Counted from the stretch's first letter, positions 34,067 to 43,142 are shown. The stretch: DNA of 64,000 nt from Pelagibius sp964472095 (GCA_964472095.1 CAYYIV010000001.1:186001-250000); one strand, 5' to 3'. A program made the numbers and translations. The notes: generated from the letters alone by a model not told the origin.

Positions 34067-34930
34067 TTAGGGCTGAAACTCTATCTCGACCCTGCGGTTC
34101 CGCTGCTCAGGCGCCTCGGTAGCGACAACCGGGTTCGATTCGCCGAGGCCGCGGCCGACGATCCTGGAAGCATCGACGTTCGCTCCCACCAGGAAGTCGA
34201 TGACCGAATTGGCCCGCCGTTCCGAAAGCACCTGATTATAGGCTTCAGCGCCGGCAAGGTCTGTATAACCGGTGATGCTGATCCCCGCGCTTCCGGCCGC
34301 CCGTGACGCCTCGATCACGTCCGCGAGCTCGACCCGGGCATCGGGCGTCAGATCAGCCCTGTCGAAATCGAAGTAGACGATAAAGGGACCTGGAGTGGGC
34401 TGCGCCATCGGGGCGGGCGGTGGCGGTGGCGGCGGCGCTGCGGCTGCCGGCGGCTGTTCCTCCAGCTTGGCAACGGCCGTCATGAACCTGTCGCGGCAGG
34501 CGGCGATGTCGTCAGGCTGGAAGTTTTCCTCCTGCTCCTGCATCCAGCAGTCGAAGGCCACCTGGGCCTCCGCCGCATCGAAGGGCTTGGTCTGCGCGGC
34601 ACCGGCGGACAGCGCCGTCGTCAGCCGCTGGCGCGCGCTGGTCAGGGTACCGACCATGTCGGCCGGCAAATCGCGCGCGGAGATCGCCTCCGGTTGCACG
34701 GTCTCGCCGCGGGCCGCCGCCATCGAGCGCTCTGCGAAGACGTCCGAATCCCAATAGTCGGCCTCTTCCCACTCCGCCCGTGAAAGCTCAAGATAGCCGT
34801 CTTTCAGGGCGCGGTCGAAGCTGTTGCCCTGCGACGACGTCATTTCTGCATTTTCCAGCTGCAGCCCGGCGCATCCGACCAGCAACGCAAGTCCGGCCGA
34901 AGCCAGGGCAATTCGCATCAGTTGATTCAT
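34067..34930 (-). CDS. OmpA-family lipoprotein
   Basis: Outer-membrane-anchored, peptidoglycan-binding lipoprotein of 287 residues. The signal ends at the lipobox LLVGCAG (Cys20). The middle region has two Cys that could pair (FDCWMQEQ, AACRDRF), a Pro-rich hinge (AAAAPPPPPPPAPMAQ) and then the OmpA C-terminal domain: YFDFDRADLTPDARVEL, ISITGYTDLAGAEAYNQVLS and RNRRVEIEFQP with the conserved Asp and Arg. The organisation recalls Pal/YiaD-type proteins but with a long N-terminal region. Confidence 0.92.
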   Translation of the reverse strand: MNQLMRIALASAGLALLVGCAGLQLENAEMTSSQGNSFDRALKDGYLELSRAEWEEADYWDSDVFAERSMAAARGETVQPEAISARDLPADMVGTLTSARQRLTTALSAGAAQTKPFDAAEAQVAFDCWMQEQEENFQPDDIAACRDRFMTAVAKLEEQPPAAAAPPPPPPPAPMAQPTPGPFIVYFDFDRADLTPDARVELADVIEASRAAGSAGISITGYTDLAGAEAYNQVLSERRANSVIDFLVGANVDASRIVGRGLGESNPVVATEAPEQRNRRVEIEFQP

Positions 34931-35659
34931 CGCTTGGTGCTCCCTCGTGCTTAGTTCTTATTAGGGGATTGACTGGCAGGACCCCGCAGACAGGAAAAGC
35001 TATCGTTGTTCCTGCCCCTTGCTGTTGCGGCGCGCGACCGAAAACGTCGGACCGAAGGTTCCCCGTCCAACGCAACCGATAGGGATGTCTCCTGAGATCG
35101 ACACCCTGCGGACGTGTTCAGGCTGCAACGGGCTGAGCCTCGATTGAGGGCTTGGATCGTTTCTCTACAACCCTGCGTACTTGTGCGATATCGCCAAGCT
35201 GCCGCCATGCGACGACTTGCCGTTTCGCGACTTTCTGGAAGGACTACCGCTGGGACACAGCTCATTTCATAGGGCTCAGACAATCAAAATGATTACACTA
35301 TTCGATTAGCGCAAATTCGCGCGTCACTACTGCGGACAAACTACCTGTTTGCCTCCCTTAGACTTTCCACCCAACCCGTGGCCTATTATTAACCTATGAC
35401 GATCTCCGGCAAGGGAAAAAAAAGCGTCATACCGGTTGAATGAGAATAGGAATATTTCACTATGCCGACAGAATTCCCGCCAACCTGCGGCAACCCGCAA
35501 GCAAGCGCGATGGCGACGCGGCCGCGGCGCTGCTAAGGCGGGATCCTGACCGGCGCAATGAGCATCCCTTTCTTCAGCGGATGATGCTATGCCGACAGGA
35601 CGCTCGCCGGTCCCCACCAGGGTGCTCCGAGAGCCGCTGGTGCCGCTCTGGAGTTGCTG
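34931..35659. other. Gene-poor intergenic region of about 730 bases
   Basis: Between the OmpA lipoprotein and the MFS gene, which diverge. Composition is less GC-rich than in the flanks. No frame has convincing protein character and I see no tRNA, repeat or clear operator. It presumably contains both promoters. Confidence 0.4.
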
Positions 35660-36898
35660 ATGGGGACGCTGCTGTCCTTCACCGCCCTCTTCGTATCGAT
35701 CTACCTGGTGCAGCTGGGCTCCGGCTCGCTGGGGCCGCTCGACGCCCTTTCCGGCTCGGTGATCGGCTTCAGCACCGAGGAGATCGGCCTGCTCGGCTCG
35801 GCCCACTTCCTCGGCTACATCATCGGCTGCTATGTGGCGCCGCGTCTGATAGGCGACATCGGCCACACGCGCACTTTCGCGGCGGCGGCCGCCATCGGCG
35901 CCATCGGCGCCCTGCTCCACCCGATACTCGAGGGACCGCTGATCTGGGCCCTGCTGCGCGTCCTCACCGGCCTCGCCATCGCCGCCGCCTATACCGTGGT
36001 GGAGAGCTGGCTGCACGCCAAGACCGACAACCACAACCGCGGGCGCGTCTACGGTGTGTTTCGAGTGGTCGATCTGGTGGGCGCCCTCAGCGCCCAGGGC
36101 ATCATCGCCATCCTGGAGCCGGCGAGCTATGCCGCCTACAACCTGGTCGCCATGTTCTGCTGTCTCTGCCTGCTGCCGCTTGCGCTCTCGCAGCGCGTGG
36201 CGCCGGTGACGCCCAGGGCACCCCGCCTGCGGCCGATCAAGGCGGCGCTGCTGTCGCCGGCAGCCGTCCTCGGCATCATCGTCGCGGGCATCACCGGTGC
36301 CGGCTTTCGCATGGTCGGACCGATCTATGGCATCGAAAACGAGTTGAACCAGACTCAGATCGCCGTCTTCCTGGCCTCGGCCATCCTCGGCGGCGTGGCC
36401 GCGCAGTATCCCGTCGGTTGGGTCGCGGACAAGACCGACCGACGCCTCGTATTGCTTGGCTTATCGGTGCTGGCGGCGCTCAGCTGCCTGGGCATCGCCA
36501 CTCTGACCGAGCCGGGCAACGCCTCCAGCTTCTACCTCGGCGCCTTCGTCTTCGGGTTGACGGCCTATCCGATCTATTCGGTCTCGGCGGCTTACGCCAA
36601 CGACCTGGCGGCGGCGGACTTCATGGTGGAACTGAACGCCGCCCTCATCTTCTTTTATTCCATCGGCGCCATCGCCAGCCCGGCGATTTCCGCCTGGCTG
36701 ATCGCCCTGGCCGGCCCGGAAGCCATGTTCTTCTTCATGGCGGCTGTGCATCTCGTCCTGGTCGTCTTCACCCTCTTTCGCATGACCCGGCGCCGCGGCA
36801 CCGGCCCGCGCACCCCCTACCGCTACATCCCGCGAACCTCGATGCTGCTGGGCCGCATGTTCAAGGGCAACGGCACCGGTAGCCGGGGGAAGGAGTGA
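35660..36898 (+). CDS. MFS transporter
   Basis: Twelve-helix major facilitator protein of 412 residues in the inner membrane, similar to YcaD/UMF-type MFS permeases. The N-terminal half contains GLLGSAHFLGYIIGCYVAPR and the loop-2/3 GHTRTF, and helix 4 is VLTGLAIAAAYTVVESWLHA, a segment typical of this subgroup. The cytoplasmic C-terminal tail is basic. ATG at 35660 (a TTG two codons earlier is possible) with GGAG upstream. Substrate unknown. The convergent dodecin gene begins 7 bases after the stop. Confidence 0.9.
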   Translation: MGTLLSFTALFVSIYLVQLGSGSLGPLDALSGSVIGFSTEEIGLLGSAHFLGYIIGCYVAPRLIGDIGHTRTFAAAAAIGAIGALLHPILEGPLIWALLRVLTGLAIAAAYTVVESWLHAKTDNHNRGRVYGVFRVVDLVGALSAQGIIAILEPASYAAYNLVAMFCCLCLLPLALSQRVAPVTPRAPRLRPIKAALLSPAAVLGIIVAGITGAGFRMVGPIYGIENELNQTQIAVFLASAILGGVAAQYPVGWVADKTDRRLVLLGLSVLAALSCLGIATLTEPGNASSFYLGAFVFGLTAYPIYSVSAAYANDLAAADFMVELNAALIFFYSIGAIASPAISAWLIALAGPEAMFFFMAAVHLVLVVFTLFRMTRRRGTGPRTPYRYIPRTSMLLGRMFKGNGTGSRGKE

Positions 36899-36905
36899 CC
36901 CGGCG

Positions 36906-37115
36906 CTACTTGTCGTAGCGGAAGCCGAGCTTCACGCCGACCTGGTAGTGGCCGACCGCACCGTCGGTGATATGGCCGCGGATCTCCGATACCTCGAACC
37001 ACTCGAGGTTCCGCAATGACTTCGATGCGGTACTGACGGCGTTCCTGATCGCGTCATCGAGGGACTTCGGCGAGGAGCCGTAGACTTCGGTGACGGAATA
37101 TACGTGGCTCGACAT
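36906..37115 (-). CDS. Dodecin family flavin-binding protein
   Basis: 69-residue dodecin; these assemble into hollow dodecamers that store or buffer flavins (or CoA). The sequence runs MSSHVYSVTEVYGSSPKSLD, AIRNAVSTASKSLRNLEWFE and VGHYQVGVKLGFRYDK, matching the family end to end. The Trp in LEWFEV is the flavin-stacking residue. ATG at 37115 behind GGAAGGGAA; longer frames to 37331 are spurious. Confidence 0.95.
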   Translation of the reverse strand: MSSHVYSVTEVYGSSPKSLDDAIRNAVSTASKSLRNLEWFEVSEIRGHITDGAVGHYQVGVKLGFRYDK

Positions 37116-37345
37116 AGCTGTTCCCTTCCTTTTTCTGAGTGTTGCGTTCTGCCTTTTCGAATCGGCAACGGCCGCCCGGCGGCGCAAGTTCCCCGGCGCC
37201 CGCCGGTGGGCCTGCCGTCGCCGACAGGTTACAACCCTGTCACCGCTCCGCAAGGAACGTCGCTCGCCGGCGCGCGTTGACCAACCAACCGCGGGGTGCG
37301 GCTGCAAGGCCCGCCCCAAACCGCTAGACATTGGAGGAGCGCAGC

Positions 37346-38098
37346 ATGATCCGCAGCACCACAGAGCTTCGTCGCTACGACATCGCCGCCCGCGACGGCA
37401 GCCTCGGCGACGTTCACGACATCTTCTTCGACGACCACAGCTGGAAGGTCCGCTACCTGGTGATCGACACCGGCAACTGGCTGCCGGGGCGCCGGGTGCT
37501 GGTCTCGCCCGAGTCGGTCACCGGCATCGAGGCAGACGGCGGCAAAGTCGGCCTGACCCTCACCAAGGACGAAATCAAGGATAGCCCGGGCATCGAGGCC
37601 GACGCCCCCGTCTCGCGCCAGAACGAGATCGCCCTGGCCAACCACTTCCGCTGGCCGCGCTACTGGGAGGAGTATCCGAGCGGTATCGGCCTGACGCCGA
37701 TGATTCCCCACCTGCAGCATGAGACGGCTGCGGCAGCCGCCGCTCCCCCAGCGAACGATGCCATTCCGCAGGGCGACCCGAACCTGCGCAGCGCCGCCGA
37801 GGTCAGCGGCTATCATGTGGCCGCCAAGGATGGCGAGATCGGCCATATCGACGACCTGTTGATCGACGACACCGATTGGACCCTGCGTTTCCTGGTGGCC
37901 GATACCCGCAACTGGCTGCCCGGCCGCAAGGTGCTGGTGGCGCCGGCCTGGACCCGCGGCATCGACTGGAGCGATGAGAAGCTGCATATCGACGCCGAGC
38001 GGGAAACCATCAAGGCGGCACCCGAGTACGAGCCAGGCATGCAGATCGACGCAGCGCTGGAACGCCGCATCTTCCAGCACTATGGCCGCGAGGCCTGA
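37346..38098 (+). CDS. Protein with two PRC-barrel domains
   Basis: 250 residues from ATG at 37346 after GGAGGAGCGCAGC. Two PRC-barrel-like repeats are evident: residues about 1-80 (AARDGSLGDVHDIFFDD and IDTGNWLPGRRVLVSPESV) and about 150-225 (AAKDGEIGHIDDLLIDD and ADTRNWLPGRKVLVAPAWT), separated by an Ala/Pro-rich linker. PRC barrels occur in RimM and photosynthetic reaction centres; stand-alone tandem forms are common stress-related proteins of unknown role. No signal peptide, so cytosolic. Confidence 0.9.
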   Translation: MIRSTTELRRYDIAARDGSLGDVHDIFFDDHSWKVRYLVIDTGNWLPGRRVLVSPESVTGIEADGGKVGLTLTKDEIKDSPGIEADAPVSRQNEIALANHFRWPRYWEEYPSGIGLTPMIPHLQHETAAAAAAPPANDAIPQGDPNLRSAAEVSGYHVAAKDGEIGHIDDLLIDDTDWTLRFLVADTRNWLPGRKVLVAPAWTRGIDWSDEKLHIDAERETIKAAPEYEPGMQIDAALERRIFQHYGREA

Positions 38099-38107
38099 AC
38101 GGTGACC

Positions 38108-38977
38108 TCAGGGCGGGAATCCGTAGAGCCTTGCCGGGTTGTCGACGAAGATGAGCTTCCGCACGGCCTCGTCCGGCGCCCAGTCGAGCATGAGATCGAG
38201 CAGCAGGCGGTCGTCGGGCTGGGCGTCGATCGGCTTGGAGACGTGCGGCCAGTTGCTGGCGTAGAGCATGCGCTCGGGCGCGTGGGCGATGAGCGACTTG
38301 GAGAGCGCGCCCACGTCGGCGTAGCCCGGCGGGCCGAACTTCGAGGTTTCATAGCAGGCGGAGATCTTCACATAGCAGTTGCCGCGGTCGATCAGCTTCA
38401 GCAGCGCCTTGAACTCCGGCGCCTCGACACCGACCGGCTCCAGGAACTTGCCGGCGTGGTCGATCACGTAGTCGCCGGAGATCGCCTCCAGGATGGCGAG
38501 GTAGTCGGCGATCCTGCGGCCGTCGAACTGCACGATGGGGCTCCAACCGAAGGGGCGCGTGCGCGCGTCGATCGCCAGCACGTCGTCCATCCCGCAGGCC
38601 CCGCCCGGCAGATGCATGACGCGGGCGCCACGCACGCCGCGCCGCGTCAGGTCCTCCAGGGTCGCCTCATCGACATCCGGACCGACCACGGCGATGGCGC
38701 GCGCCTCGCCCCCACCTCCGTCCTTGGCAAACTCCTCGACCGCCTTCAGCAGGCAGGCATTGTCGAACTGGTAGGCGGCGCCCTGCACGAAGACCACGCG
38801 CTCGAGGCCGAGCCACTGCTGCAGCTGCCTGTAGTCGGCGAGCGTCGCCGGCAGCGGCGGCTTCGGCGGCCCGCCGTCGCGGCCGGGAAAGCGGTCGTCG
38901 TAGATGTGCATGTGGGTGTCGGTGGCCTTCGGCGGCAGCTTCAGACGCGGCGGCGCACCGCTCAGTTTGCGGGGCAT
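38108..38977 (-). CDS. gli: D-galactarolactone isomerase-like amidohydrolase (cog3618)
   Basis: Amidohydrolase-superfamily TIM barrel of 289 residues. The cog3618 features are ATDTHMHIYDDRFP (HxH near residue 22), VVFVQGAAYQFDN, VIDHAGKF and RMLYASNWPHVSKP. In Agrobacterium the member adjacent to Gci and KdgD isomerises D-galactaro-1,5-lactone to the 1,4-lactone; the identical gene order here supports that role rather than 2-pyrone-4,6-dicarboxylate hydrolysis. The ATG at 38977 is chosen because the longer frame to 39202 overlaps the Gci gene. It is last in the kdgD-gci-gli unit. Confidence 0.83.
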   Translation of the reverse strand: MPRKLSGAPPRLKLPPKATDTHMHIYDDRFPGRDGGPPKPPLPATLADYRQLQQWLGLERVVFVQGAAYQFDNACLLKAVEEFAKDGGGGEARAIAVVGPDVDEATLEDLTRRGVRGARVMHLPGGACGMDDVLAIDARTRPFGWSPIVQFDGRRIADYLAILEAISGDYVIDHAGKFLEPVGVEAPEFKALLKLIDRGNCYVKISACYETSKFGPPGYADVGALSKSLIAHAPERMLYASNWPHVSKPIDAQPDDRLLLDLMLDWAPDEAVRKLIFVDNPARLYGFPP

Positions 38978-38999
38978 GTCCCGGCTCCTTCCCTGCGGA

Positions 39000-40127
39000 T
39001 CAGATGCTGTACTTCTCGACCGCCGCCCGGTTGATCTCGATGCCGAGGCCGGGGCCGTCGGGCACCGCGACAACCCCGTCGACATGCTCGATGGGCCTGG
39101 TGATGACGGCCTGACGGTAAGGATTGGGGGTACGGTCGAATTCCAGGTGGGGCTGGTAGCGACTGTGGCGCGGCGGGCTCGGCGGCAGAATGGCGTGGAC
39201 ATGCAGCGAGGCGGCCAGCACCACCGCCGTACCCCAGACGTGCGGCACCAGGCGGATGCCCGCGACCTCCGCCATGGAGATGATCTTCTTCATCTCGGTG
39301 AAGCCGCCGCAGCCGCAGACGTCCGGCTGCAGGATGTCGACGCAACGCCGGGCGATGGCCTCGGCGAAAGCCCAGCGGCCATGCCAGGTCTCGCCGGCCG
39401 CCACCGGCAGAGGCTGGCCGGCCTTCACGTCGCAGTAAGCATCCAGCAGCTCCGGCGTCACCGGCTCCTCGAACCAGTCGATACCGAGGTCGGCGACGCG
39501 GTTGCCCAGCTCCACCGCCTCGATGGCGTCGTAGCCGTGGTTAGCGTCGATCATCAGCCGCGCCTCGGGGCCGATGGCCGCGCGCACCGCGGCGATCACC
39601 TCGGCGTCCTCCTCGACGCCAAAGCCGATCTTGATCTTGGTCGCCTTGAAGCCTTCGGCCATATAGCCAGCGGTCTCCGCCTCCAGGGCGGCGCGGCGAT
39701 CGCGCCCGACCGGGCGGAAGCCGCCGGTGGCGTAGGCCGGGATCTCCTTGCGGAAGGCACCCCCGAGCAGCACGTGCACCGGCACGCCGAGGTGTTTGCC
39801 GGCGATGTCCCAGAGCGCAATGTCGATGCCGCTGATGGCAGTGATGGTCAGGCCGCGCTGGCCCTGGTCGCGAAACTGGTTGTAGAGCTCCAGCCAGATC
39901 GGCTCGATCTCCAGCGGGTCGCGGCCGATGACCAGCGGCGCCATGGCCTGCACCACCGCGGCATTGGCCGTCGAAGGGCCGAGGCACTCGCCCCAACCGA
40001 CAGTGCCGTCGTTGCACTCGATCTCGACCAGACAGGCCCAGCGGTCGGTGAAAGTCGAGAAGGCCGACTGGAACTGCTGGTCCAGGTGGTGGCGCAGGAC
40101 ATGGGTGCGGACGGCAACGACTTTCAT
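39000..40127 (-). CDS. gci: D-galactarolactone cycloisomerase-like enolase-superfamily enzyme
   Basis: Mandelate-racemase-type enolase-superfamily protein of 375 residues. Catalytic features: KxK in ATKIKIGFG, metal ligands in LMIDANHGYD, WFEEPVTPE and VAAGETWHG, and the C-terminal His in RLVPHVWGTA. Agrobacterium Gci opens galactaro-1,4-lactone to 3-deoxy-2-keto-hexarate; the flanking kdgD and gli genes match that pathway. Glucarate or galactarate dehydratase is the alternative. It starts 10 bases downstream of the kdgD stop. Confidence 0.85.
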   Translation of the reverse strand: MKVVAVRTHVLRHHLDQQFQSAFSTFTDRWACLVEIECNDGTVGWGECLGPSTANAAVVQAMAPLVIGRDPLEIEPIWLELYNQFRDQGQRGLTITAISGIDIALWDIAGKHLGVPVHVLLGGAFRKEIPAYATGGFRPVGRDRRAALEAETAGYMAEGFKATKIKIGFGVEEDAEVIAAVRAAIGPEARLMIDANHGYDAIEAVELGNRVADLGIDWFEEPVTPELLDAYCDVKAGQPLPVAAGETWHGRWAFAEAIARRCVDILQPDVCGCGGFTEMKKIISMAEVAGIRLVPHVWGTAVVLAASLHVHAILPPSPPRHSRYQPHLEFDRTPNPYRQAVITRPIEHVDGVVAVPDGPGLGIEINRAAVEKYSI

Positions 40128-40137
40128 GTGACGGGCT

Positions 40138-41043
40138 TCACGCGGCGAACTTCCTGACCAACGGACCCAGCATCTCCATCTCCTCGTCGGTGAGGTCAGT
40201 GAGCGGTGCGCGTACCGGCCCGGGGTCGCGCCCGATAAGGCGCAGGCCCGCTTTGATGATAGAGACGGGGTAGCCGGCGCGGCGGTCGCGGATGCGCGCG
40301 AAAGGATAGAAGAAGTCGGTCAGGATGGCCTGCATCCTCGCCTTGTCGCCAGCGCGCAGCGCCGTATAGAAGTCCAGCGCCGCCTGGGGCGCGAAATTGA
40401 ACACCGCCGAGGAATAGGTGGATACCCCAGCGCCGTCGTAGGCCTCGGCATAGAGCTCGTGGGTCGGCATGCCGCCAACGTACACCAGACGATCGCCGAG
40501 ACGCGTGGTGATTTCGCGCACCGTGGCGATGTCGCCGCTGCCGTCCTTGAAGCCGATGAGGTTGGGGCAGGCCGCGGCCAGACGCTCCAGCGTCTCCGCG
40601 GTGAGCTGCGAATTGTCGCGGTTGTAGACGATGATGCCGATGGAGACCGACTGGCAGACCGCCTTCACGTGCTGATAGATGCCCTCCTGCGGCGCGCGCA
40701 TCAGGTAGTGCGGCAGCAGCAGCAAGGCGTCGGCCCCGGCAGCCTCCGCGTCGCGGGCGATCTCGATCGCCATGCGGGTGCCGTAGCCGCAGCCGGAAAT
40801 GATCGGCAGTGCGCCGGCGGCCTGCTTGGCGGTGCGGATGACCTCGACGATCTCGCTGCGCGACAGCGAGAAAAACTCGCCGGTGCCGCCGGCGGCGAAG
40901 AGCGCTGCGGCCGGATAGTCGGCCAGCCAGGACACGTGCTCGCGGTACTTGCCGGCGTCGAAGTCGCCGGCGGGGTCAAAGGTGGTGACCGGGAACGACA
41001 GCAGGCCGGAGCCGATCTGCGCTTTGATGTCTTGGGGGGTCAT
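40138..41043 (-). CDS. kdgD: 5-dehydro-4-deoxyglucarate dehydratase
   Basis: Class I aldolase-fold (DHDPS family) enzyme that dehydrates and decarboxylates 5-keto-4-deoxyglucarate to 2-oxoglutarate semialdehyde. 301 residues; IGSGLLSFPVTTFDPAGDFD and AALFAAGGTGEFFSLS are characteristic of KdgD. The Schiff-base Lys166 sits in NLIGFKDGSGD and Tyr140 in IIVYNRDN. It is first in the unit with gci and gli, and faces candidate operator palindromes 65-105 bases upstream. Confidence 0.95.
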   Translation of the reverse strand: MTPQDIKAQIGSGLLSFPVTTFDPAGDFDAGKYREHVSWLADYPAAALFAAGGTGEFFSLSRSEIVEVIRTAKQAAGALPIISGCGYGTRMAIEIARDAEAAGADALLLLPHYLMRAPQEGIYQHVKAVCQSVSIGIIVYNRDNSQLTAETLERLAAACPNLIGFKDGSGDIATVREITTRLGDRLVYVGGMPTHELYAEAYDGAGVSTYSSAVFNFAPQAALDFYTALRAGDKARMQAILTDFFYPFARIRDRRAGYPVSIIKAGLRLIGRDPGPVRAPLTDLTDEEMEMLGPLVRKFAA

Positions 41044-41107
41044 GCTCGGGGCCTTACAGGAAAAATCGGTGAGGGGCGCCGGCGGCGGCTCGCCGGATAC
41101 GCGGCCA

Positions 41108-41148
41108 CATCATATGATGACCGCCTTCCCTGTCAACTCATCATATGA
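41108..41148. promoter_or_regulatory. Two TCATATGA-type palindromes upstream of kdgD
   Basis: CATCATATGATG (41108-41119) is a perfect 12-bp palindrome, and TCATATGA recurs at 41141-41148, 33 bases (about three helical turns) apart. A related TCATAT...ATATGA pair lies upstream of dctP. All flank the FadR-type regulator gene, which makes them its likely operators. Confidence 0.6.
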
Positions 41149-41167
41149 CTAGACGCGCCTGCCGGCC

Positions 41168-41905
41168 TCAGGAGGCCGCCGCCGCCGGCCGGATCAGCGC
41201 CCGGTAGCGCTCCATGGACCCGGCAAGGTGACGGCGCATGGCGGCGCGGGCCGCTTCCACGTCGCGTGCGAGGATGGCCTCGAAGATGGCGCAGTGTTCG
41301 CCATAGAGCGTGTCGTCACTGGCCGGAGGGGCGATCGAGGCGCCGACGGCCTGGCGCAGCTGCGAGCGCGGGATGGTGCGGCGGCCGAGGAAGGCGAGGA
41401 ATTCCTTGAACTGCTGATTGTTGGCCGCCTCCGCGATGGCGACGTGGAAGGCGAAGTCCTCCGCCGCGGTCGGCTCGCCGGCCCTGAGCCGGACCTCGAA
41501 AGCCTTGAGGCAGCTGTGGATTTCCGCCTCCTGAGCGGGCGAGCAGCGGGCCGCGGCGAGCCCGGCGGCCTCCACCTCGACCGCCGTGCGCAATTCCAGA
41601 GATTCGATGATGTCGGAGATCTTGCGGGTCGGCAGGGTGAGCAACGGCAGCTCGGCGTTGGGCGCGGCGGGCTCCAGGACGAAGACCCCAATACCCTGGC
41701 GCGGCAGCACCAGCCCGTCGGCGCGCAGGCCGGCAACGGCCTCGCGGATCACCGTCCGGCTGACGCCGAAGTGCTTGATCAGGGCCTGCTCTGTCGGCAG
41801 CCGGTCACCCGGCTTCAGCTCGCCGCTTTCGATCCTGGCCCGCAGCTCGCCGATGACCCGATGGGTCAGGCCCTGCCGCGGACGGCCTTCGTCAAGCTGC
41901 TGCAT
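41168..41905 (-). CDS. FadR-family (GntR) transcriptional regulator
   Basis: 245-residue regulator with an N-terminal winged helix (about 12-78: LTHRVIGELRARIESGELKP, LPTEQALIKHFGVSRTVIRE) and a C-terminal FCD ligand-binding domain (about 95-235) with the FHVAIAEAANN and LAGSMERYRALI segments whose His/Asp residues usually bind a metal. It lies between the divergent kdgD-gci-gli and dctP-Q-M-udh arms. Control of both by a uronate/aldarate ligand is inferred. Its own promoter faces the operator at 42014. Confidence 0.93.
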   Translation of the reverse strand: MQQLDEGRPRQGLTHRVIGELRARIESGELKPGDRLPTEQALIKHFGVSRTVIREAVAGLRADGLVLPRQGIGVFVLEPAAPNAELPLLTLPTRKISDIIESLELRTAVEVEAAGLAAARCSPAQEAEIHSCLKAFEVRLRAGEPTAAEDFAFHVAIAEAANNQQFKEFLAFLGRRTIPRSQLRQAVGASIAPPASDDTLYGEHCAIFEAILARDVEAARAAMRRHLAGSMERYRALIRPAAAAS

Positions 41906-42013
41906 GTTCCAACCATCCCTCGAAAGCGGATCCTGCGGACCCGGGCCCTGCGCGGCGGATTATCCGGCGATTCGCCCCTGCCACAAAAAGCTTCCCACAA
42001 AAGCCATTGACCA

Positions 42014-42035
42014 GTCATCATATCAATTATATGAC
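42014..42035. promoter_or_regulatory. Candidate GntR operator between the regulator gene and dctP
   Basis: GTCAT...ATGAC arms enclosing TCATAT-CAATT-ATATGA (42018-42034). It shares the TCATAT/ATATGA half-sites with the palindromes before kdgD and lies 68 bases upstream of the dctP ATG. A second inverted repeat, GGGACA-10-TGTCCC, follows at 42056-42077. Confidence 0.6.
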
Positions 42036-42102
42036 AATAGCCGCCATTACAACCTGGGACATCATACCAATTGTCCCGGCCCCTTGGGAGGAATGAGAAG
42101 CC

Positions 42103-43089
42103 ATGACACGCTCGATCCGGATTACGTCCCTTGCCGCTGCAGCGGCAACCGCCACCCTGCTGCTGGCCAGCGCCGCGCAGGCCGAATGGCGCGGCTGGAA
42201 CATCCACGTGCCGGAGTATTCGGTCTCGCTCGGCCTGGATCAGTTCACCGCCGAGATCGCCGAGAAGACCGGTGGCCGGCTGACCGCCAAGACCTATCAC
42301 TCCGGCGTGCTCGGCAGCCAGCCGGACGCCATCGAGCAGATGCGCCTCGGCTCCATCGACTTCGCCGTCTTCAACCTCGGACCGATGGGTCAGGTCATCC
42401 CGGCGACCAACGTCGTCAACCTGCCCTTCATCTTCAAGGGCCTCGACCACATGCATCGGGTGGTGGACGGACCGGTCGGCGAACAGCTGGGCGCCGCCAT
42501 GGAGGAAAAGGGCCTCGTCGCGCTGGCCTGGTACGACTCCGGTGCCCGCTCCTTCTACAACTCGAAGAAGCCGATCGCCACGCCCGACGACGTGAAGGGC
42601 ATGAAGGTGCGCGTGATGAACAACGACCTCTTCGTGGACATGATCTCCGCGATGGGCGGCAACGCCACGCCGATGGCCTTCTCCGAGGTCTACTCTTCGA
42701 TCAAGACCGGCGTGGTCGACGGGGCCGAGAACAACTGGCCGTCTTACGATACGACCGGCCACTACGAGGTCGCCGGCTACTATTCCGGCACCGAGCACCT
42801 GATCATCCCGGAGTGCCTCTGCATCAGCAAGACGCTGTGGGACAGCCTCTCCGCCGAGGACAAGGAGATCGTCTCCAGCGCCGCGCGGGACAGCGCCACG
42901 ATGCAGCGCGATCTCTGGGCCAAGCAGGACGAAGCCAGCCGCAAGAAGGTGCTGGCAAGCGGCGCCACCTATAACGAGATCGCCGACAAGGCCCCCTTCC
43001 AGGCGGCCATGCAGCCGGTCTACGACAAGTTCATCGCCGCCAATCCCGACCTCGATGACCTGGTGAAGGCGATCCAGGCCGTCGACTGA
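42103..43089 (+). CDS. TRAP transporter substrate-binding protein (DctP family)
   Basis: Periplasmic receptor of 328 residues for a sodium-linked TRAP importer. The signal peptide ends at about residue 27 (LLASAAQA). The mature part contains SVSLGLDQFTAEIAEKTGGR, YHSGVLGSQPDAIEQMRLGS, the conserved substrate-binding region ARSFYNSKKPIATPDDVKGM and VVDGAENNWPSY. Linked genes suggest a hexuronate or aldarate ligand. It is followed by a strong GC hairpin and then the two permease genes. Confidence 0.95.
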   Translation: MTRSIRITSLAAAAATATLLLASAAQAEWRGWNIHVPEYSVSLGLDQFTAEIAEKTGGRLTAKTYHSGVLGSQPDAIEQMRLGSIDFAVFNLGPMGQVIPATNVVNLPFIFKGLDHMHRVVDGPVGEQLGAAMEEKGLVALAWYDSGARSFYNSKKPIATPDDVKGMKVRVMNNDLFVDMISAMGGNATPMAFSEVYSSIKTGVVDGAENNWPSYDTTGHYEVAGYYSGTEHLIIPECLCISKTLWDSLSAEDKEIVSSAARDSATMQRDLWAKQDEASRKKVLASGATYNEIADKAPFQAAMQPVYDKFIAANPDLDDLVKAIQAVD

Positions 43090-43102
43090 GCCGACGTAGT
43101 AC

Positions 43103-43142
43103 AGCGGCCCGGCCCGGCGAGAAGCGCGCGGGCCGGGCCGCT
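43103..43142 (+). terminator. Strong intercistronic hairpin between dctP and dctQ
   Basis: 14-bp perfect inverted repeat (AGCGGCCCGGCCCG and its complement) with a 12-base loop, starting 14 bases after the dctP stop, without a T-tract. It is likely to protect the dctP mRNA 3' end and lower expression of the membrane genes, matching the need for excess binding protein. Confidence 0.65.

Noticed and set aside
36906..37331. Longer 141-residue version of the dodecin gene
   Set aside because: The dodecin family starts exactly at MSSHVYSV with a good ribosome site; the upstream 70 codons are unrelated low-complexity sequence.
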